A DNA stretch of 64,000 nt, taken from NCBI GenBank assembly GCA_900169235.1, contig FWCC01000091.1, positions 1 to 64,000 on the forward strand. Reading direction: 5' to 3'. Below the pieces are notes generated by a model. The model saw only the letters and a list, made by a program, of their open reading frames with translations. It ran no database searches and was not told where the DNA came from. Below, piece after piece: positions 10,238-22,468 of the stretch. The position numbers and the translations under genes are program-made. This stretch comes from Zarea fungicola. Lineage: Eukaryota; Ascomycota; Sordariomycetes; Hypocreales; Cordycipitaceae. The first letter of the stretch is position 1, and the number at the start of each line of letters is the position of its first letter.

Positions 10238-11995
10238 TTTAGCCCTGCAGCGGAAAAGATTTGTGGGAAGGACATTTCCTTCAGAACCAACACTTGATCC
10301 GTATTTAAGTATCAGGTTAAGCACCAACACCCTTCAGAGTCATTCACATTCCATAGTTGTTTATTAATTATCGTGGAGGGCGGTGGTGCACTATAAGCAC
10401 TACTATAAGCCACTACTAAAGAAGTAATGATAAGACATAATAAAAAGTATAAATGAATAACAAAAAAGAGATTTTATAAATAAAAGATTTTGCCTATACG
10501 TAGAGGTAGACACCCCTGACTAGATTTGTTCTTTTATAGAAGAATAAGGAATAGAGTTTGTATTCATTTACCCTTTTAGTTCTTTATTCTACGCGTAGTA
10601 AGTATAGCCGCCACCAATTGTAAGCTCGACCCATAATTACAGTGTTGACGTAAGTACTCTAGTTTCTTTAGGGTAAATGTTTCCCCAAAAAGAGGCCAGC
10701 CACGCCAAGGCTTGATTATTATCCCATATCTGTGTGACAGTAAGCGATATTAAGGACTCCTTAAGTGATTCTAATCAGTACTGGCAAAACTGGCTATAGG
10801 TGGGTATGAGGCTCAAAAAGGAAATTGCGAGAAAACTCTTGCGCCGACCTCGGAGTAGAGTAGAGGTATAAGAGGAAGAGAAAATTCCCTCATTTCAAGT
10901 CATGTTGGATTATGCAAAATACCAGCGAATTCCTTTAATTCAATTTACTCCTTTACGCAAGATTGTTCTCAATTGTGACTAGCTTATGTTCAACACAAAC
11001 TGCGGGTATAACTCAAGAGAATTGGCGTATTTATGCCAAATCTCAGAGGGTTATTGAGTGTATTGGCTGCGAAGACGGCTTTTTGCGGCCTGTGATTGTA
11101 TTTTTCTCCAATAAGTTACTCTGAAAGATTTTATGTATTTAAATGCTTTTTGTTCATTGGCCTCTCCTACGAGAATATTCTTCTGTCCGTCTGTCGAGGC
11201 TGTTGTAGAATCACTATCTCAATGGGCCACTCGCGTGGTGCAGCAATGTGTATGCTACTCCTAAACAGATGTATTAAGCGTCAGTATCTCTATGAAAGAA
11301 AGTTGATTAGGGTAAACACCAGTTATATTGATCCACGCCTATACACAGTTAGAAGTTAATTTCATGGCGTTGCAATCCCAAAAAAAGGGATGAATAGCGC
11401 AAGAGACCAGCCATACGTCAACACCAGACGTGCCCACCAACATGACAACAAGACATGGCATACCAAAGTAACCTTCAGCTAAATAGGTTCCCTAAGACAT
11501 ATTAAATTAATACGAAACTATAAAATAGTATTATTAAAATAAAATTAAAAAAATCTTAATTTAATAATACTCCCCTTGCAGGCTAGTGGTTTCAATAGTA
11601 AATAACCTCTACGGTATCATCTATAACCGGCAGACATCTTATGAAGTTGTTATGCTTCACTAATATCATCTGATATTTATAGGTATAGTAAACTAGGTTT
11701 CAATTGGCCGCGTAGTGTACGTGATTTACCCTTGCTGCTCAGCCAAAAAAGCCACACTATTCGGACCACTGCCATCATTTCAACCATTTTTAGGATTGAT
11801 TGTGCTAGATCGCAGTTTACTTCCATACAAAAAGCCTGTGTATTGTGAATCCCTACACAGAAAATTGGCTTGCATTCTAGGATGAGACTTTGCTTAACCA
11901 AAAACTTCAAAGGACAAGTACGACAAGCTTCATTGAGTTATGTAATTTCTTTCCACTACATCTTGAGTGGCTAAACGAGCCGACAACTTCGTATC
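10238..11995. other. AT-rich gene-free island with possible MITE-like element
   Basis: AT-rich, full of stops in all frames. Between about 10376 and 10618 the two ends resemble imperfect inverted repeats (a GGCGGTGGTGCACTATA-like start and, read on the other strand, a GGTGGCGGCTATACTTAC-like end), which might mark a small non-autonomous transposon; the match is weak. Another very AT-rich stretch lies at 11490-11570. No gene is supported. Confidence 0.4.
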
Positions 11996-13139
11996 TCAGC
12001 GACGGCCGATGAGTTCCAGGAAGTGATCGGCGACCGAGGTAACTTGTTCTTCAAAGGTTTTGAAATTCAGGCCAAATGCTTCCTTAGCCCTACTATTGTC
12101 AACCCTCGAGATGCTGGTTGGTGGGCGAGGTACGTCTTCACCCACTTTGAAGATGCCAGCCTCGCACTCTTCAGGATAATGTTTCTTGACAATATCAAAA
12201 GCATCTGCCCATTGAATACCGTCCAGAGGATGAGCGGAAGCTAAGAAATCTTGGCCACCTTTAATCTTGGTATCAAGAGAGAGCACGTGCATTTTGGCCA
12301 CGTCGTCAACGTGTACAACACTCCCCGGGAGGGGGGAATCTCTTGGGTGCCCCAGGATCGGACCCATCAACAAACCGTTGGTGCCTTTTGCAATGTCCGT
12401 TGCGGCGGTGACTGTGTCATCGCGGCCTAGAACAAACACTGGTCTGATATTGACAACATCAAACTCTGGCTTTTGTTCTTCCACAAATTTCAAAGTAGCT
12501 TGATAGGCAAGCGCCTTGGAAGCAGCATATGCTGCCATAAGCGAAGGATACGGACCCTCAGATTTGGTAGTATTTGTATCTTCTAATTGCGATACACTTA
12601 GCTGGTGTTTTCATGGCCATGTCGTTAAACTTGTACGCACCATTGATTATCTCGCCGTCGTCAAGAAATGTCGTAGCTTTGGAAGCCACAGAAGCAGTCA
12701 TGACAACTCTCTGGACGCCCGATACCTTGTAGGCGGACGCAAGTATGCCGACAGTTCCCTTGATCGCAGGCTGAATCACCTCGGCATCGTAATCTGCATC
12801 GTTATACCTAGGATGAGGAAGGGGTGATGCAACGTGAATCACGTACTTGACCCCCTTTACAGCATCGTCATATGCTCCGGACGCTGTAATATCGGGCACA
12901 ATAACCTGTTCAACATTTGACGAAAACGCAGCCATCGGCTTGAGGCTTAAAACTTTTGTGAAATCAGCCTCTTTTCGAACAGCGATGCGTGCCCTGTAGC
13001 CGGCCTGCAGAAGCTCAATCAAGGTCCGGAAGCCAATCATTCCCGTGGCTCCCGTAATCTAAAGACTCAAGTTAGAATGACGTGTCAAATCAATAGAGGG
13101 CTGATCAGATCTACTTGCCAATACTAAGTCTCCAGACAT
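11996..13139 (-). CDS. Extended SDR, NAD(P)H-dependent ketone/aldehyde reductase
   Basis: Three exons: 13139-13119, 13058-12641 and 12582-11996; 341 residues. The nucleotide-binding motif TGATGMIG (9-16) is formed across the first splice. The active-site pair is Tyr165 and Lys169 in YAASK, with Ser in VVMTASVAS (near 130). The type is the dihydroflavonol/cinnamoyl-CoA reductase-like (GRE2-like) branch common in fungal secondary metabolism. Intron 1 (13059-13118) begins with GC (GCAAGT), a GC-AG intron; a weaker GTATTG donor six bases upstream would shorten the first beta strand. Intron 2 (12583-12640, donor GTGCGT) removes what otherwise looks like a frameshift and yields NEDTNTTKSEGPYPS, as expected. 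The same intron position is kept in a broken paralogue at 38721-39840. It may act on the product of the neighbouring terpene cyclase (inference). Confidence 0.85.
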
Positions 13140-15090
13140 GTTGTAAACGTTTGTAGGATGGTGATATTGGTATGAGATTGGCTGGTTCAATTTATCAGGT
13201 TCTTGAATGGTTATCTTACTATAGATAGTCAATCACAAGAAGAGATTCCACAGCACTGAACTTATATAACTTTGGTGTCCAGCAGTATACGCGTGAAGGA
13301 ATGCTAGCCATTGTTGAATTGGGTTCCTTGCCATAGTACGCCGTAATGTCCGCAGAATGAACGAGATTACAAATTTCCTTCTATACCTTTACATTACAAA
13401 TCCAAATATAATTCTCAGCAGTCGCAGAAGCCATGTTTTATAACTTATCACCGCTGCGCACAAACGGTGACAAAGCCCAGCATTTCCGGAAGCGCTAAAC
13501 TACGTAATTGTCCGCAGGTTGCTAAACTGGGCATACACGTATTCTTCCGCTGAATGCACTTCTTGCATTTAGTCCGCTTTATAGGCAATACCGCTCTTTC
13601 CGCCCGGTCCCTTGAGTCCGCTACTAGATGCGCTGCTATGTCCGGTGGGTATTACCCGAACATGGCGGCCGACGTAGGCCTTAAGCTAACGAGTAAGCAT
13701 ATAATGCCTGATAGGGCAACTATATATATGGGAATCAAGATGTTGCTAAGGAAATTGTATTAAATGTAAGGTGAAGTTTAGGCTATAGGATAGTGATTGG
13801 ACCTTGAGTAATATGACTGATGAGGAAGTGAGATGAGGAAGTCTTGGTTCGGTCTCTCTATGATTCAATCCCTTATTTCACGTCAAGTTCTATCATGTGA
13901 TGCGATACAAGTTATAATAATTGTATTGTAATGTAATGCAAGGTTGTCTTCGTCGTTTACCTGTACAAGGCCTTATCACGGCCGTCCTTACGGAAACATA
14001 CCGATGAATGACATGTGCTAGCTGAATCCATCTCGATATTACCGGAAACCCACTGCGAATTTGTAACACTTGCCGAAAAGAGGGGTTTCGCCGATGAGCA
14101 GAGCCAAGCATCTCCGGGAATTGTTCTTGCTCCATACACAGCCATCCTTATTGAACTGTCTTTCACATACAACTCAAGAAAATCGTAGTGATCAAAACTG
14201 GGGCAACTTGAACACAAGTTGAGTCCCTATGAAGCTTATTAATATGCACAGATATGCTGATGTTCCATTTTTACCAAGTGAGCCTCACACCACAATTGAC
14301 ACAGCATATTCTTAGCTACCTTGCCGGTTTACGCTTATCGCATAAGAATAAAATAAACTTTGAATATATCCTAGTAAATTAAACCACAGACTCACTAGAG
14401 CTATTGTTGCATGCGGCGCCGTTATACATAGTAGGGAGTTCTTAAGACTAGATGGGAAAAAAATGAATTTTGTTACTCCCACTTCTACTAAAGACAATGA
14501 AGGACTGAAATTACCGTATTAATTACTTTTAAAATTATTTTAAAATTGTTGTTCCCCACGAACCCTTCCATTCCTACGCTATCATTGCCCGATTCTGGAG
14601 ATCAGAAGAACCTGGCGGACATATAATAGCGGGATTTGGTATGGGTACATTGCCCAAGAAAATCAACCGTTTCAATGTAGACATGGGTGTCAATATGCCG
14701 CCAGGCCTAATTGTGCTCACAAGGGAAACCTTTTTGAGTGGACGGTTGACGCGGTCTTTTGCGGTGTTAGGCTTTTCATATATCCGAACTATACACTAGA
14801 CCCTCGAACATCCGTACCAGGACACTATTTCCTTTTGGAGAATGCAACTATCTGCAAGCTTCCAGGAGTAGTAGTAAGAAAGACGGGGCACGTGTTAATA
14901 ATTGATATGAGAGTGGATAGTTACGTGACAAGGCCACGCCTTGCAATTTTGCACCAGCATTTGAAATATAGCGTTGATGTTCACTTCTGCCCTTTGTCCT
15001 ATAAAAAAGGATTGGTTCGTCTAGCAGCGCAGATATTTCACCTTCTTTTTCTAGATTTCTAGTAAGCCGCTCAATTAATGCCATTTAGCA
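13140..15090. other. Intergenic region, SDR to MFS transporter
   Basis: Nearly 2 kb, mostly AT-rich and stop-rich. It should contain divergent promoters for the SDR and the MFS gene. Two overlapping minus-strand frames around 13893-14217 have a few Cys and Trp residues but no start, domain or splice model I can defend. No RNA genes seen. Confidence 0.45.
15000..15008 (+). promoter_or_regulatory. TATA-box candidate of the MFS gene
   Basis: TATAAAAAA on the plus strand 83 bases upstream of the MFS start codon, a usual distance for a fungal TATA element. Confidence 0.45.
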
Positions 15091-16799
15091 ATGGCTAAAA
15101 AGGTCGAGATGGCTTCGGCTCGTCCCTTGTCTCTATTCACACTAGTCGCTGATCAAGCTCGCGTTACACCTGAGGTTCTCGAATTCAAATATCCTGGATC
15201 CGGCACCCTGGAAGATCCTTACGTTGTTTCTTTCCTTCCTCAGGATGTAGGTAATCCTTACAATTGGTCCACTGGCTTGAGGTGGCTGATCACTGTAATT
15301 GCCGGCCTGGCGACTCTGGCCACATCTTTCGCGTCGACTGCTTTCACCGGTTAGTCCAGCAATGAAATCATAATCATCTCTGCTACTAAGTCCTAATCTA
15401 AACTTAATTAGGTGCATTGGTTCAAGTCGAAAAAGACCTCGGTGTTGGTACAGAGTTGCTCACGGCAGGCGTATCGCTCTTCGTTCTCGGCTTTGCTCTT
15501 GGCCCCTTGATATGGGCTCCTCTCTCCGAGCTTTATGGCCGTCAAATAATCTTCGTCACGACTTTTGGCATATTCACGGCTTTTGCTGCGGGCTGCGCTG
15601 GGGCCAAAAACATCGAGACTGTCCTTGTCTTACGGTTCTTGGCTGGCTCTTTTGGCTCGTCAACGCTTACCAACTCTGGTGGTGTGATTGCGGACATTTT
15701 TCCGGCCTCATCCAGAGGTCTAGCTCTAGCATTCTTCGTTCTCATGCCTGCACTTGGTCCTACGTTGGGTCCAATGTGTGGTGGGTTTCTTGGAGAAAAT
15801 CAGGGTTGGAGATGGGTTGCTGGATTAATCGCCATTTTCGCTGGCGTGGTCTGGGTCTTCGGTTGCCTGCTGATCCCAGAGACATACGCAAGTGTCATCC
15901 TTCGTAAAAGAGCGGCAAAACTTTCTCAAATAAAAGGACTTGTGTGCGTCCCAAAAACCAATGCTCTAGGAAGCAGCTCTTCTTTAAAAGGTGCACTTCT
16001 GACAAGTTTGATTCGGCCTTGCGTACTTTTGGTGCGAGAACCGATTGTTTTATTCATGGCAATATACTTGGCCATCATCTACGGTTTGTCTCATACTAAA
16101 GGAAGCACGCACAGCAGTGGCTAACTTTCAGGCTCAGGGACGCTTTATCTTCTTTTTGGAGCCTTCCCAATCGTGTATCAGTTGAATCGGGGGTGGTCAG
16201 AAGGTATTGCCGGACTTCCCTTCCTTGGCGGTGACATCGGCTTGCTTGCCGCACTTGCCTTCAGTTTCTATTCAAACAAGCAGTACAGCAAGATAGCCAA
16301 GAAGAATGGTGGTATTGCACCCCCTGAGGCACGACTCATACCGGCCATGTACACATGCATGTTTATCCCAGCTGGGCTATTCTGGTTTGCGTGGACAAAT
16401 CAGCCAAGTATTCACTGGGCGTCATCCGTGGCGGCTAACATTCCCTTTGGCTTTGGGCTTTTGGTCGTCTTCTTGTCAGTAACAAGTTACCTGGTCGACT
16501 CGTACCTCATGTTTGCGGCTTCAGCGCTTGCCGCGAACACCGTTTTGCGATCTCTTTTCGGTGCAGCCTTTCCTCTATTCACACTAGACATGTACGAGGC
16601 GCTCGGCATCCATTGGGCAAGCTCCATTCCGGCCTTTTTGTCTCTTGCTTGTGTCCCACTTCCATTTATCTTTTACAAGTATGGAGCACGGATACGTGGC
16701 AAATGTGCATACGCTTCTCAAGCCGAGGCGTACATGTCGCAGGTTCGCGCGGAGGCACAGCGCGATACAGGAATGGCCGTATCTACAGCTGAGCCATAG
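15091..16799 (+). CDS. MFS drug:H+ antiporter (DHA1-like, 12 TM)
   Basis: Three exons: 15091-15349, 15412-16083 and 16132-16799; introns of 62 and 48 nt; 532 residues. The spliced protein shows the usual 12 hydrophobic helices in two halves of six with a cytosolic loop near residues 270-310. Family signatures: the loop 2-3 motif PLSELYGRQ, GWRWVAGL before helix 6, and the PETYASVILRKRA block after helix 6, typical of the DHA1 multidrug/polyamine-type transporters. The second half has RLIPAMY and FLSVTSYLVDSY, also usual for this branch. A plasma-membrane exporter of a small molecule is likely. It lies near the terpene cyclase and SDR genes, so export of a terpenoid is a reasonable guess. A second ATG 18 bases in is also possible. 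The 48 nt second intron is short but has CTAAC and CAG in place. Confidence 0.9.
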
Positions 16800-17113
16800 C
16801 CAAGTTAATTTCTAGTCTCGCTTTACTCGCGGCAGTGTAACTCTAGCGACGCAGCTATCAATTGCACAGCATAAGCATTGAGTCGCAGCCTTGCACCCGG
16901 TTTTCGCCATCCAGACTTCTCAATCAACGTAGATAGGGCTGTTTCCAACATGGCTGGTTCAAGGAGATTGTTGAATAAAATAGGCAGAAGCACAAGGCTG
17001 CATTTCGAAAGGCCAAAATATCACGAAATATCACAGCGGTTGCAATCAAGCTGGTCGTCAATGGAACTCAATGATATTTGTAATTACACGCGACTGCAGC
17101 AGTGCAGCGTAAA
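16800..17113. other. Convergent 3' region
   Basis: 314 bases between the MFS gene and the convergently transcribed secreted-protein gene. Nothing recognised. Confidence 0.5.
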
Positions 17114-18544
17114 TCAAGAAACACTATGAACAATAGGCGTCGCCATGGCAGAGAGATACACAAACTCCCTTGTTGCATCGACAGCAAGAGTGTCAGCCTC
17201 TGGTGCCTCTGTAATCGCTGCAGCGACCGCCACCGCCGCTGCCGTCTCTGTGACTGTAATGATACTCGCCAGAGCCGGCGGGCAGTTGATGATGTCGCTC
17301 GCACACGTCGTAATCACATATGTTTCCGCGCCCGCCCTCTTATACACCAAGTCGCTCGGCGCTGGCGGCGTAACCATGGGGGGCATCGACGTAGGCCGCC
17401 GCCATCCAGTCGGAGTGGTGGCGGTTGCATTCCCCCCAGCCGGCGAAGAGACAGACTCAGGCGCCGTGCCCGTCGGCTTGACCGCGCTGATGGGATTCTC
17501 CTTGACGAGGCACTGCGTCTCCGTCGGCGACATGAGCAGCGTCGTCGACACGCCGGGGACGACGTTGAACGTCTTGAGGCCCGCGCCGAAGCCCGCGCTC
17601 GCCGTGGCGCCGACGTTGACGTCAAAGAACTCCTGGGCCTGCAGGAAGCAGTCGTCGGTGCGGTTGACGCGCGCGACAAACTCGACGAGGTTGGCAAAGA
17701 CGCCCGCGCCGACACCCGCGCCGCCAAGGCCCTTGATGCCGGCGGCGGCGGCGAGGTCGACGCGCAGACGGAGGTCGGCCTTGAAGGTGGCGGCGCCGGT
17801 GTGTACGGTGATGGGGATGGCAGAGAAGCCACTTCCGTCGCTGTAAAAATTAGTACATAAAAAAAAAACACAATTTCTTTTTTTAAAAATTGGATCTTGC
17901 AAATTATTGTGCATTGGTGTGAAGCGGGTAGGATGAGAGTGGGCTTACAATAACTTGTCCTGAATATCTCCATCAAACACATCCAGCTCAAAAAACGCAT
18001 CATCCGGGAGCTTCATGTGAAACCCACCTGCCAAATCCACCGAATCAGACAGGGAAAACGCCAGATCCACGCTAAACAGCAGGCCCAGCTTCAGCCCGGG
18101 CACGCTGATGCCCAGGGGCGTCTGCGAGGTAAACAGGTTCAGCGTAAAGGCCAGCGTGCCCGACGCGACCACGTCCATGTTGGCGGTGGCCTCGACGCCT
18201 TTGAATTCGAAGCGCACGACGGGCTTCACAATGTTCTCCGTCGTGAGCCGGGCCGTAATGGTGCCCTTTGTCGAGCACTCCTTGCACGTCACCTTGAGGC
18301 CGAGCACCTTGGCGGGCGTGCCGGCGCTGACGAGGTTGCCGTTGAAGAGGGTCTTGTCGAGGAGCTGGTGGCCGAGGTCAAAGTCTTCCGAGATGCGCTT
18401 CTCGAGGGGCATGGATTCGGCCACGGCGACGAGATCGGCGTGAGTGATGGGCCTAGCGGTCGGATCTCTTTGGACGAGGTTGAGAGGTTGGCTGTGATGG
18501 GCTGCCACCGCCGCAGCGACACTGAGAAGCAAGGATGGTCGCAT
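17114..18544 (-). CDS. Secreted protein of unknown function
   Basis: Two exons, 18544-17949 and 17840-17114, with a 108 nt intron (donor GTAAGC, acceptor TACAG, A/T-rich interior); 440 residues. Starts with a clear signal peptide (hydrophobic LLLSVAAAVAA core), followed by a short propeptide-like stretch ending in LEKR, a possible Kex2-type site. The body (about 60-300) is beta-rich, with a CKEC pair and few other cysteines, and a Gly/Ala-rich segment GGAGVGAGVFANL near 255. The C-terminal third is Pro/Thr/Ser-rich and ends with a hydrophobic Ala/Val segment followed by about 30 more residues, so a GPI anchor is not obvious. I recognise no named domain; fungal cell-wall or extracellular proteins of this style are common. 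The ATG was chosen because it opens the signal peptide and has a TATA-like box about 27 bases upstream. Confidence 0.75.
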
Positions 18545-19764
18545 GTTGCAAGAGCAGTAAAGACTGAATAATTTATAAAGCAGGGAAATGAAATAAAAGA
18601 AAAGAAGACGACAAAGAGTGACTATTTTGAAAAAGAATGGAATGACTGCAATGCCAAATGGAATCGACAAGCGAGAGAGAGGGGATTTCCATCCTTCATA
18701 TATCGAGATCAGCACGGTTCCAAGTCCCGCCTTGACCGGGTATAACACGCACAGTTCATCTATACCAAACCCCTGATCGGAATCACCGAACCAGGAAAGC
18801 AGCATGGGGTTTCATGATCTGCGGCGTTGTTCATGGGTAGATCTGCCGTGTAAGTGCCAAGATGGTTCGTGGGTTCAGGCTAGCTTCAGCCCCTTATGCA
18901 ACGCAGCATACTCCCAAGCCATTTAGAAGGTTAAATAATCACGGCACAAGAATTAGGTTAGATTGCGGCGCAGAATTGGGGTGGGTGTCTGGATGATACT
19001 GCGACGTTGGTGCGCTTCATGCGGCCCCTTGTCGTTCGCCCGGCATGTGAAACGCGGGATGCTGACAGGAGAGTCCATCTTGGAGACCGAAGCTGGCAAC
19101 CATGCGTGGAGGTTGTGCAATTTCGTAGAATTATGCTACATAACTATAGATTTACTAGCATGTGATTTAAAAATAGAACCTTCCTTTTTCTACATCACCT
19201 GGGCAGAAACCGATCTGCCGCAAGCCGCGCCACCTGACGACATATTATGCAGGACCACCCAAGGCAGCCATTTTTCAATGGACAGTGTGGTTTGCAATTT
19301 TGGAATATCATGCAATTTTGAGTTTATCTACTTTACAGCTTGGATCGGCACTTTGGCCCGAAAATGTCGAGTTTAGCAATTGCCGTTTTCTGGCAGGTTG
19401 ACAATGGGGAGACGGAGAGCGGCGATGTACGGGCTGGTTGTACGCGGAACGTGTCCTAGGAGGTGGCTAGCAAAGGTTGAAAGTAAAAGATTAAAATACT
19501 GAAAAAAACAGTTAAATTTAATTGATCTGTACATTTTAACGTAACAAGTAGTTTTTAACCGGCAATCCAACATGACTAAACAGTTGTCCGCTGCGTCAGT
19601 CGAATTGTCGGCGGTTGACAAAGTGGGGGAGGGGCAACTTGATCCCACACGATAGAGTTTGAAGCTCCAACGGCCTTTTACCTCTGACCAACGCCCAAAT
19701 AAATGTACAAATTCACATAAAATCACCCCAACAAGGATCAGAAAGATAATTGTCGCCTGCTGAC
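18545..19764. other. Divergent promoter region, secreted protein / UBA4
   Basis: 1.2 kb between divergent genes. An antisense-looking open frame continues upstream of the secreted-protein ATG without stops (to 18805) but has no signal-peptide-compatible start and is treated as leader. No RNA gene or repeat recognised. Confidence 0.45.
18571..18577 (-). promoter_or_regulatory. TATA-like box of the secreted-protein gene
   Basis: TATAAAT read on the minus strand, about 27 bases before the ATG at 18544. Close for a TATA box if the leader is very short. Confidence 0.3.
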
Positions 19765-21367
19765 ATGGGACACGAAATAGACCGTCTGCGCAGGGAGATT
19801 GCGCAGCGCGAATCTGAGCTCGCAGATCTCAAGTCACAGCTCGCACTCGCAGAGTCGGAGAAGCGCACGGCCGACGAGGCCAGCCATGCGGACGGCGGTT
19901 GGAAATGGCCGCTCAAAGAAGATGAGTATGAGCGGTACAGTCGGCAGATGATTGTACCCAACTTTGGTCTACAGGGTAAGAACCCTGCCAATCACAGTCT
20001 TTACCCACGCACCCATGAATGACCCTGCTAACATCAGAATTTCTTTGCAGGCCAGCTGAGAATACGAAATGCCAAGGTGCTACTTGTTGGAGCGGGAGGA
20101 CTAGGATGTCCGGCAGCTGCATATCTCGCCGGTGCCGGCGTTGGTGTGCTCGGGCTCGTGGATGGCGATACCGTCGAGACGTCCAACCTTCATCGTCAAG
20201 TGGCGCATTCAACAAGCCGCGTGGGCATGACCAAGGTTGAAAGTGCCATAACATATCTTACCGAGTGAGTTTCTTTTCACGTCTCTTTCATTCTTTTTAT
20301 TTATTTCCTTTGTTGCTTTTCTTAGATTTTCTTAGAAAATTCACTGACATATCAGACTGAACCCGAGCATCACATACAAAGCCCACCAGACACACCTCAC
20401 CCCCCAAAACGCAGCCTCCATCGTCTCGCAGTATGACCTCGTCCTCGACTGCACCGACCACCCGACGTCGCGCTACCTCATCTCCGACGCATGCGTGCTC
20501 CTCAAGAAACCTCTCGTCTCCGCCTCTGCGTTTCAGACCTCTGGCCAGCTCCTCCTCCTCAACAGCCCTCCCGGCCGCGGCCCGTGCTACCGATGCGTCT
20601 TCCCCAAGCCCCCGCCGCCAGAGAGCGTCGTCGGCTGCGGCGAAGGCGGCATCGTCGGCCCCGTCGTCGGCACCATGGGCGTGCTGCAGGCTCTCGAAGC
20701 CATCAAGCTGATTATCCGAGGTGGACTGGAGCAGGCCCCTGCAGAAGACACCATCACAGACAAAGACACAGAGACACCCCCAAAACAGACGACCATGCTG
20801 CTCTTCAGCGGCATGGCAGACACGCTCTTCCGCACGGTGCGCATCCGCGGCAAGCGAGACGACTGCTTCGCGTGCTCCGGCCGCGCGGATGCCCTCACGC
20901 TCGAGCAAATGGAGAGCTCGCTCGACTACGTCCAGTTCTGCGGTGTTCCCTCGCCGGTCCGCCTCTTGCCGCCCGCGGAGCGCATATCGGCGACAGACTA
21001 CGCGAGCATCATGGCGCAGGACAATGGAGATACTCAGAAGCAGCCACACCTCCTCATTGATGTACGCGAAAAGGAACACTTTGGGTTGTCCAACATACAA
21101 GGCGCCATCAACGTCCCGATTACCCAGGTTATGAGGACCCGCGGGGGCGGTGCGGAGGCAGCCGGGGCGCCAGACTGGATGCCTGAGGACCTGCCAGGCA
21201 CGGCACCCATCTACCTCGTCTGCCGCGTGGGGAATGATTCGCAGATTGCTGCGCGGAAACTCAAGGAGCTGGGGCTGGATCGTAATGGAGAGCGTTTTAT
21301 TGGCGACATTGACGGGGGACTGCTGGCATGGCGCAAACACGTCGACCCAACACTGCCGTTTATATAG
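19765..21367 (+). CDS. UBA4/MOCS3: adenylyltransferase and sulfurtransferase
   Basis: Three exons: 19765-19975, 20051-20264 and 20356-21367; introns of 75 and 91 nt; 478 residues. The N-terminal coiled-coil leader is followed by the E1-like adenylation domain: ATP-binding GAGGLG (84-89), the [14 protein letters not shown] block, zinc ligands in PCYRC (219, 222) and CFAC (312, 315), and a Cys236 in [11 protein letters not shown] at the thioester position. The C-terminal rhodanese domain (about 355-478) carries the active-site Cys431 in LVCRVGNDS. The enzyme activates URM1 as a thiocarboxylate for tRNA wobble-uridine thiolation and protein urmylation; in fungi with nitrate metabolism it also serves the molybdopterin synthase small subunit. 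All catalytic residues are present. The ATG was chosen over an upstream in-frame TTG. Confidence 0.95.
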
Positions 21368-21644
21368 CACATTACCAAAATGCAAAAAAGTGACACGTTC
21401 CACAAGTCAAAACTCAACAATAAACTCAATAAACTCAATAATTCAACAAGTAATCAATTCAAACAATGTACTGAAATATCGTCGTGTAGACTGTCGAGTT
21501 GCACAATTATGCATACGTCGTTGATTCAACGCAAAAATGTTACATCAAGGCCATCCCAAATCGCCTCCTTGCGCATCAGTCCAGATGCGTTGCCAGTTTC
21601 TTTTCCCAATCCCGAACCCACTCTCGCTAGTCGTATTGTTCCAT

Positions 21645-22468
21645 TTATACAAAGTTGGCATTCTTCTTGCGGTTAAATGCGCGCTGGTCCTTGAGCCAGC
21701 GACGGTACCCGGCAACGCTCGAAATCTTTTCGCCATAAAAGTCGGGAACTGAAAAAACACGTTAGCCTAAAAAAAATCCAATCCATATGTAAAGAGTACC
21801 AACATACCTGGGTTGCTCGTGCTCGAGTTTGTGGGATCGCTGCGGTACTTCTTGACGCGAGCCAGGAACTCGCTCTCCTTCTGCAGCATCTGCGTCTTGT
21901 ACCGCCTGTTGAGGAGGTAAAACAGCTGACCGCCGAGCGTAGGTCCAATGAGCCAGCCCATGCCGCCGGCGCACACCGTGGCAATGCCCAGCGTGGCAAA
22001 GGGGTCAAGGGGCACCATGGCCACGAGGCTGTCGCCGGCGCCGCTCGAGAGCACAACGGCACCGGCGCCGCCGCCCAGGATGCCCGAGGCAATGGAAAAG
22101 ACCATCTGGATGCGGCGGCGCTTGACGCGGAGCTGGAAGAACGAGTTCCAATCGAGAGCGGCCGTGGAAGCGGTGCTGCTGCCTGAGCCGGTGGCAGCGG
22201 CGGCGGAGGAGGTGGCAGCGTTTTGCTTCAGGTTTGTGCTGGAGAAGAAGCGGCTGGTTGTGGCAATCTTGGTGGCGCGGCGCGTCGCCTGGGCGGTGAT
22301 TGTGAATGTGCGAGGGGTAGTCATCTTGGGAAGCTGTCGGGGAGCAGACGCAGAGGGAATGGCGGAACGAGCAGGCAGTGTTGAAAAGGCAGCTCGAGGA
22401 CAGCACTGCAGTACGGAGGACGCCTGACGAGTGCCTCGCAGCAACATCGTCTTCATCGGTGCAGACAT
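21645..22468 (-). CDS. PAM17, presequence translocase-associated motor subunit
   Basis: Two exons, 22468-21808 and 21748-21645, with a 59 nt intron (21749-21807; donor GTATGT, CTAAC branch, TTTCAG acceptor); 254 residues. The first 100 residues are rich in Arg, Ser, Thr and Ala with few acids, as expected of a mitochondrial presequence. The conserved core begins with LDWNSFFQLRVKRRRIQ and includes two membrane segments (about 122-145 and 157-185). The second exon supplies the invariant C-terminal block PDFYGEKISSVAGYR and RWLKDQRAFNRK. PAM17 sits in the inner membrane with TIM23 and helps assemble the import motor. It is convergent with UBA4, with 277 bases between stops. Confidence 0.95.

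Noticed and set aside
11996..13139. SDR gene read as frameshifted pseudogene
   Set aside because: The apparent frame break near 12583-12640 disappears when a 58 nt GTGCGT...TAG intron is removed; the join yields the expected NEDTNTTKSEGPYPS and the paralogue has an intron at the same place.
13893..14217. Two overlapping small minus-strand frames with Cys and Trp
   Set aside because: Considered as a small secreted protein, but no signal peptide and no consistent splice model.
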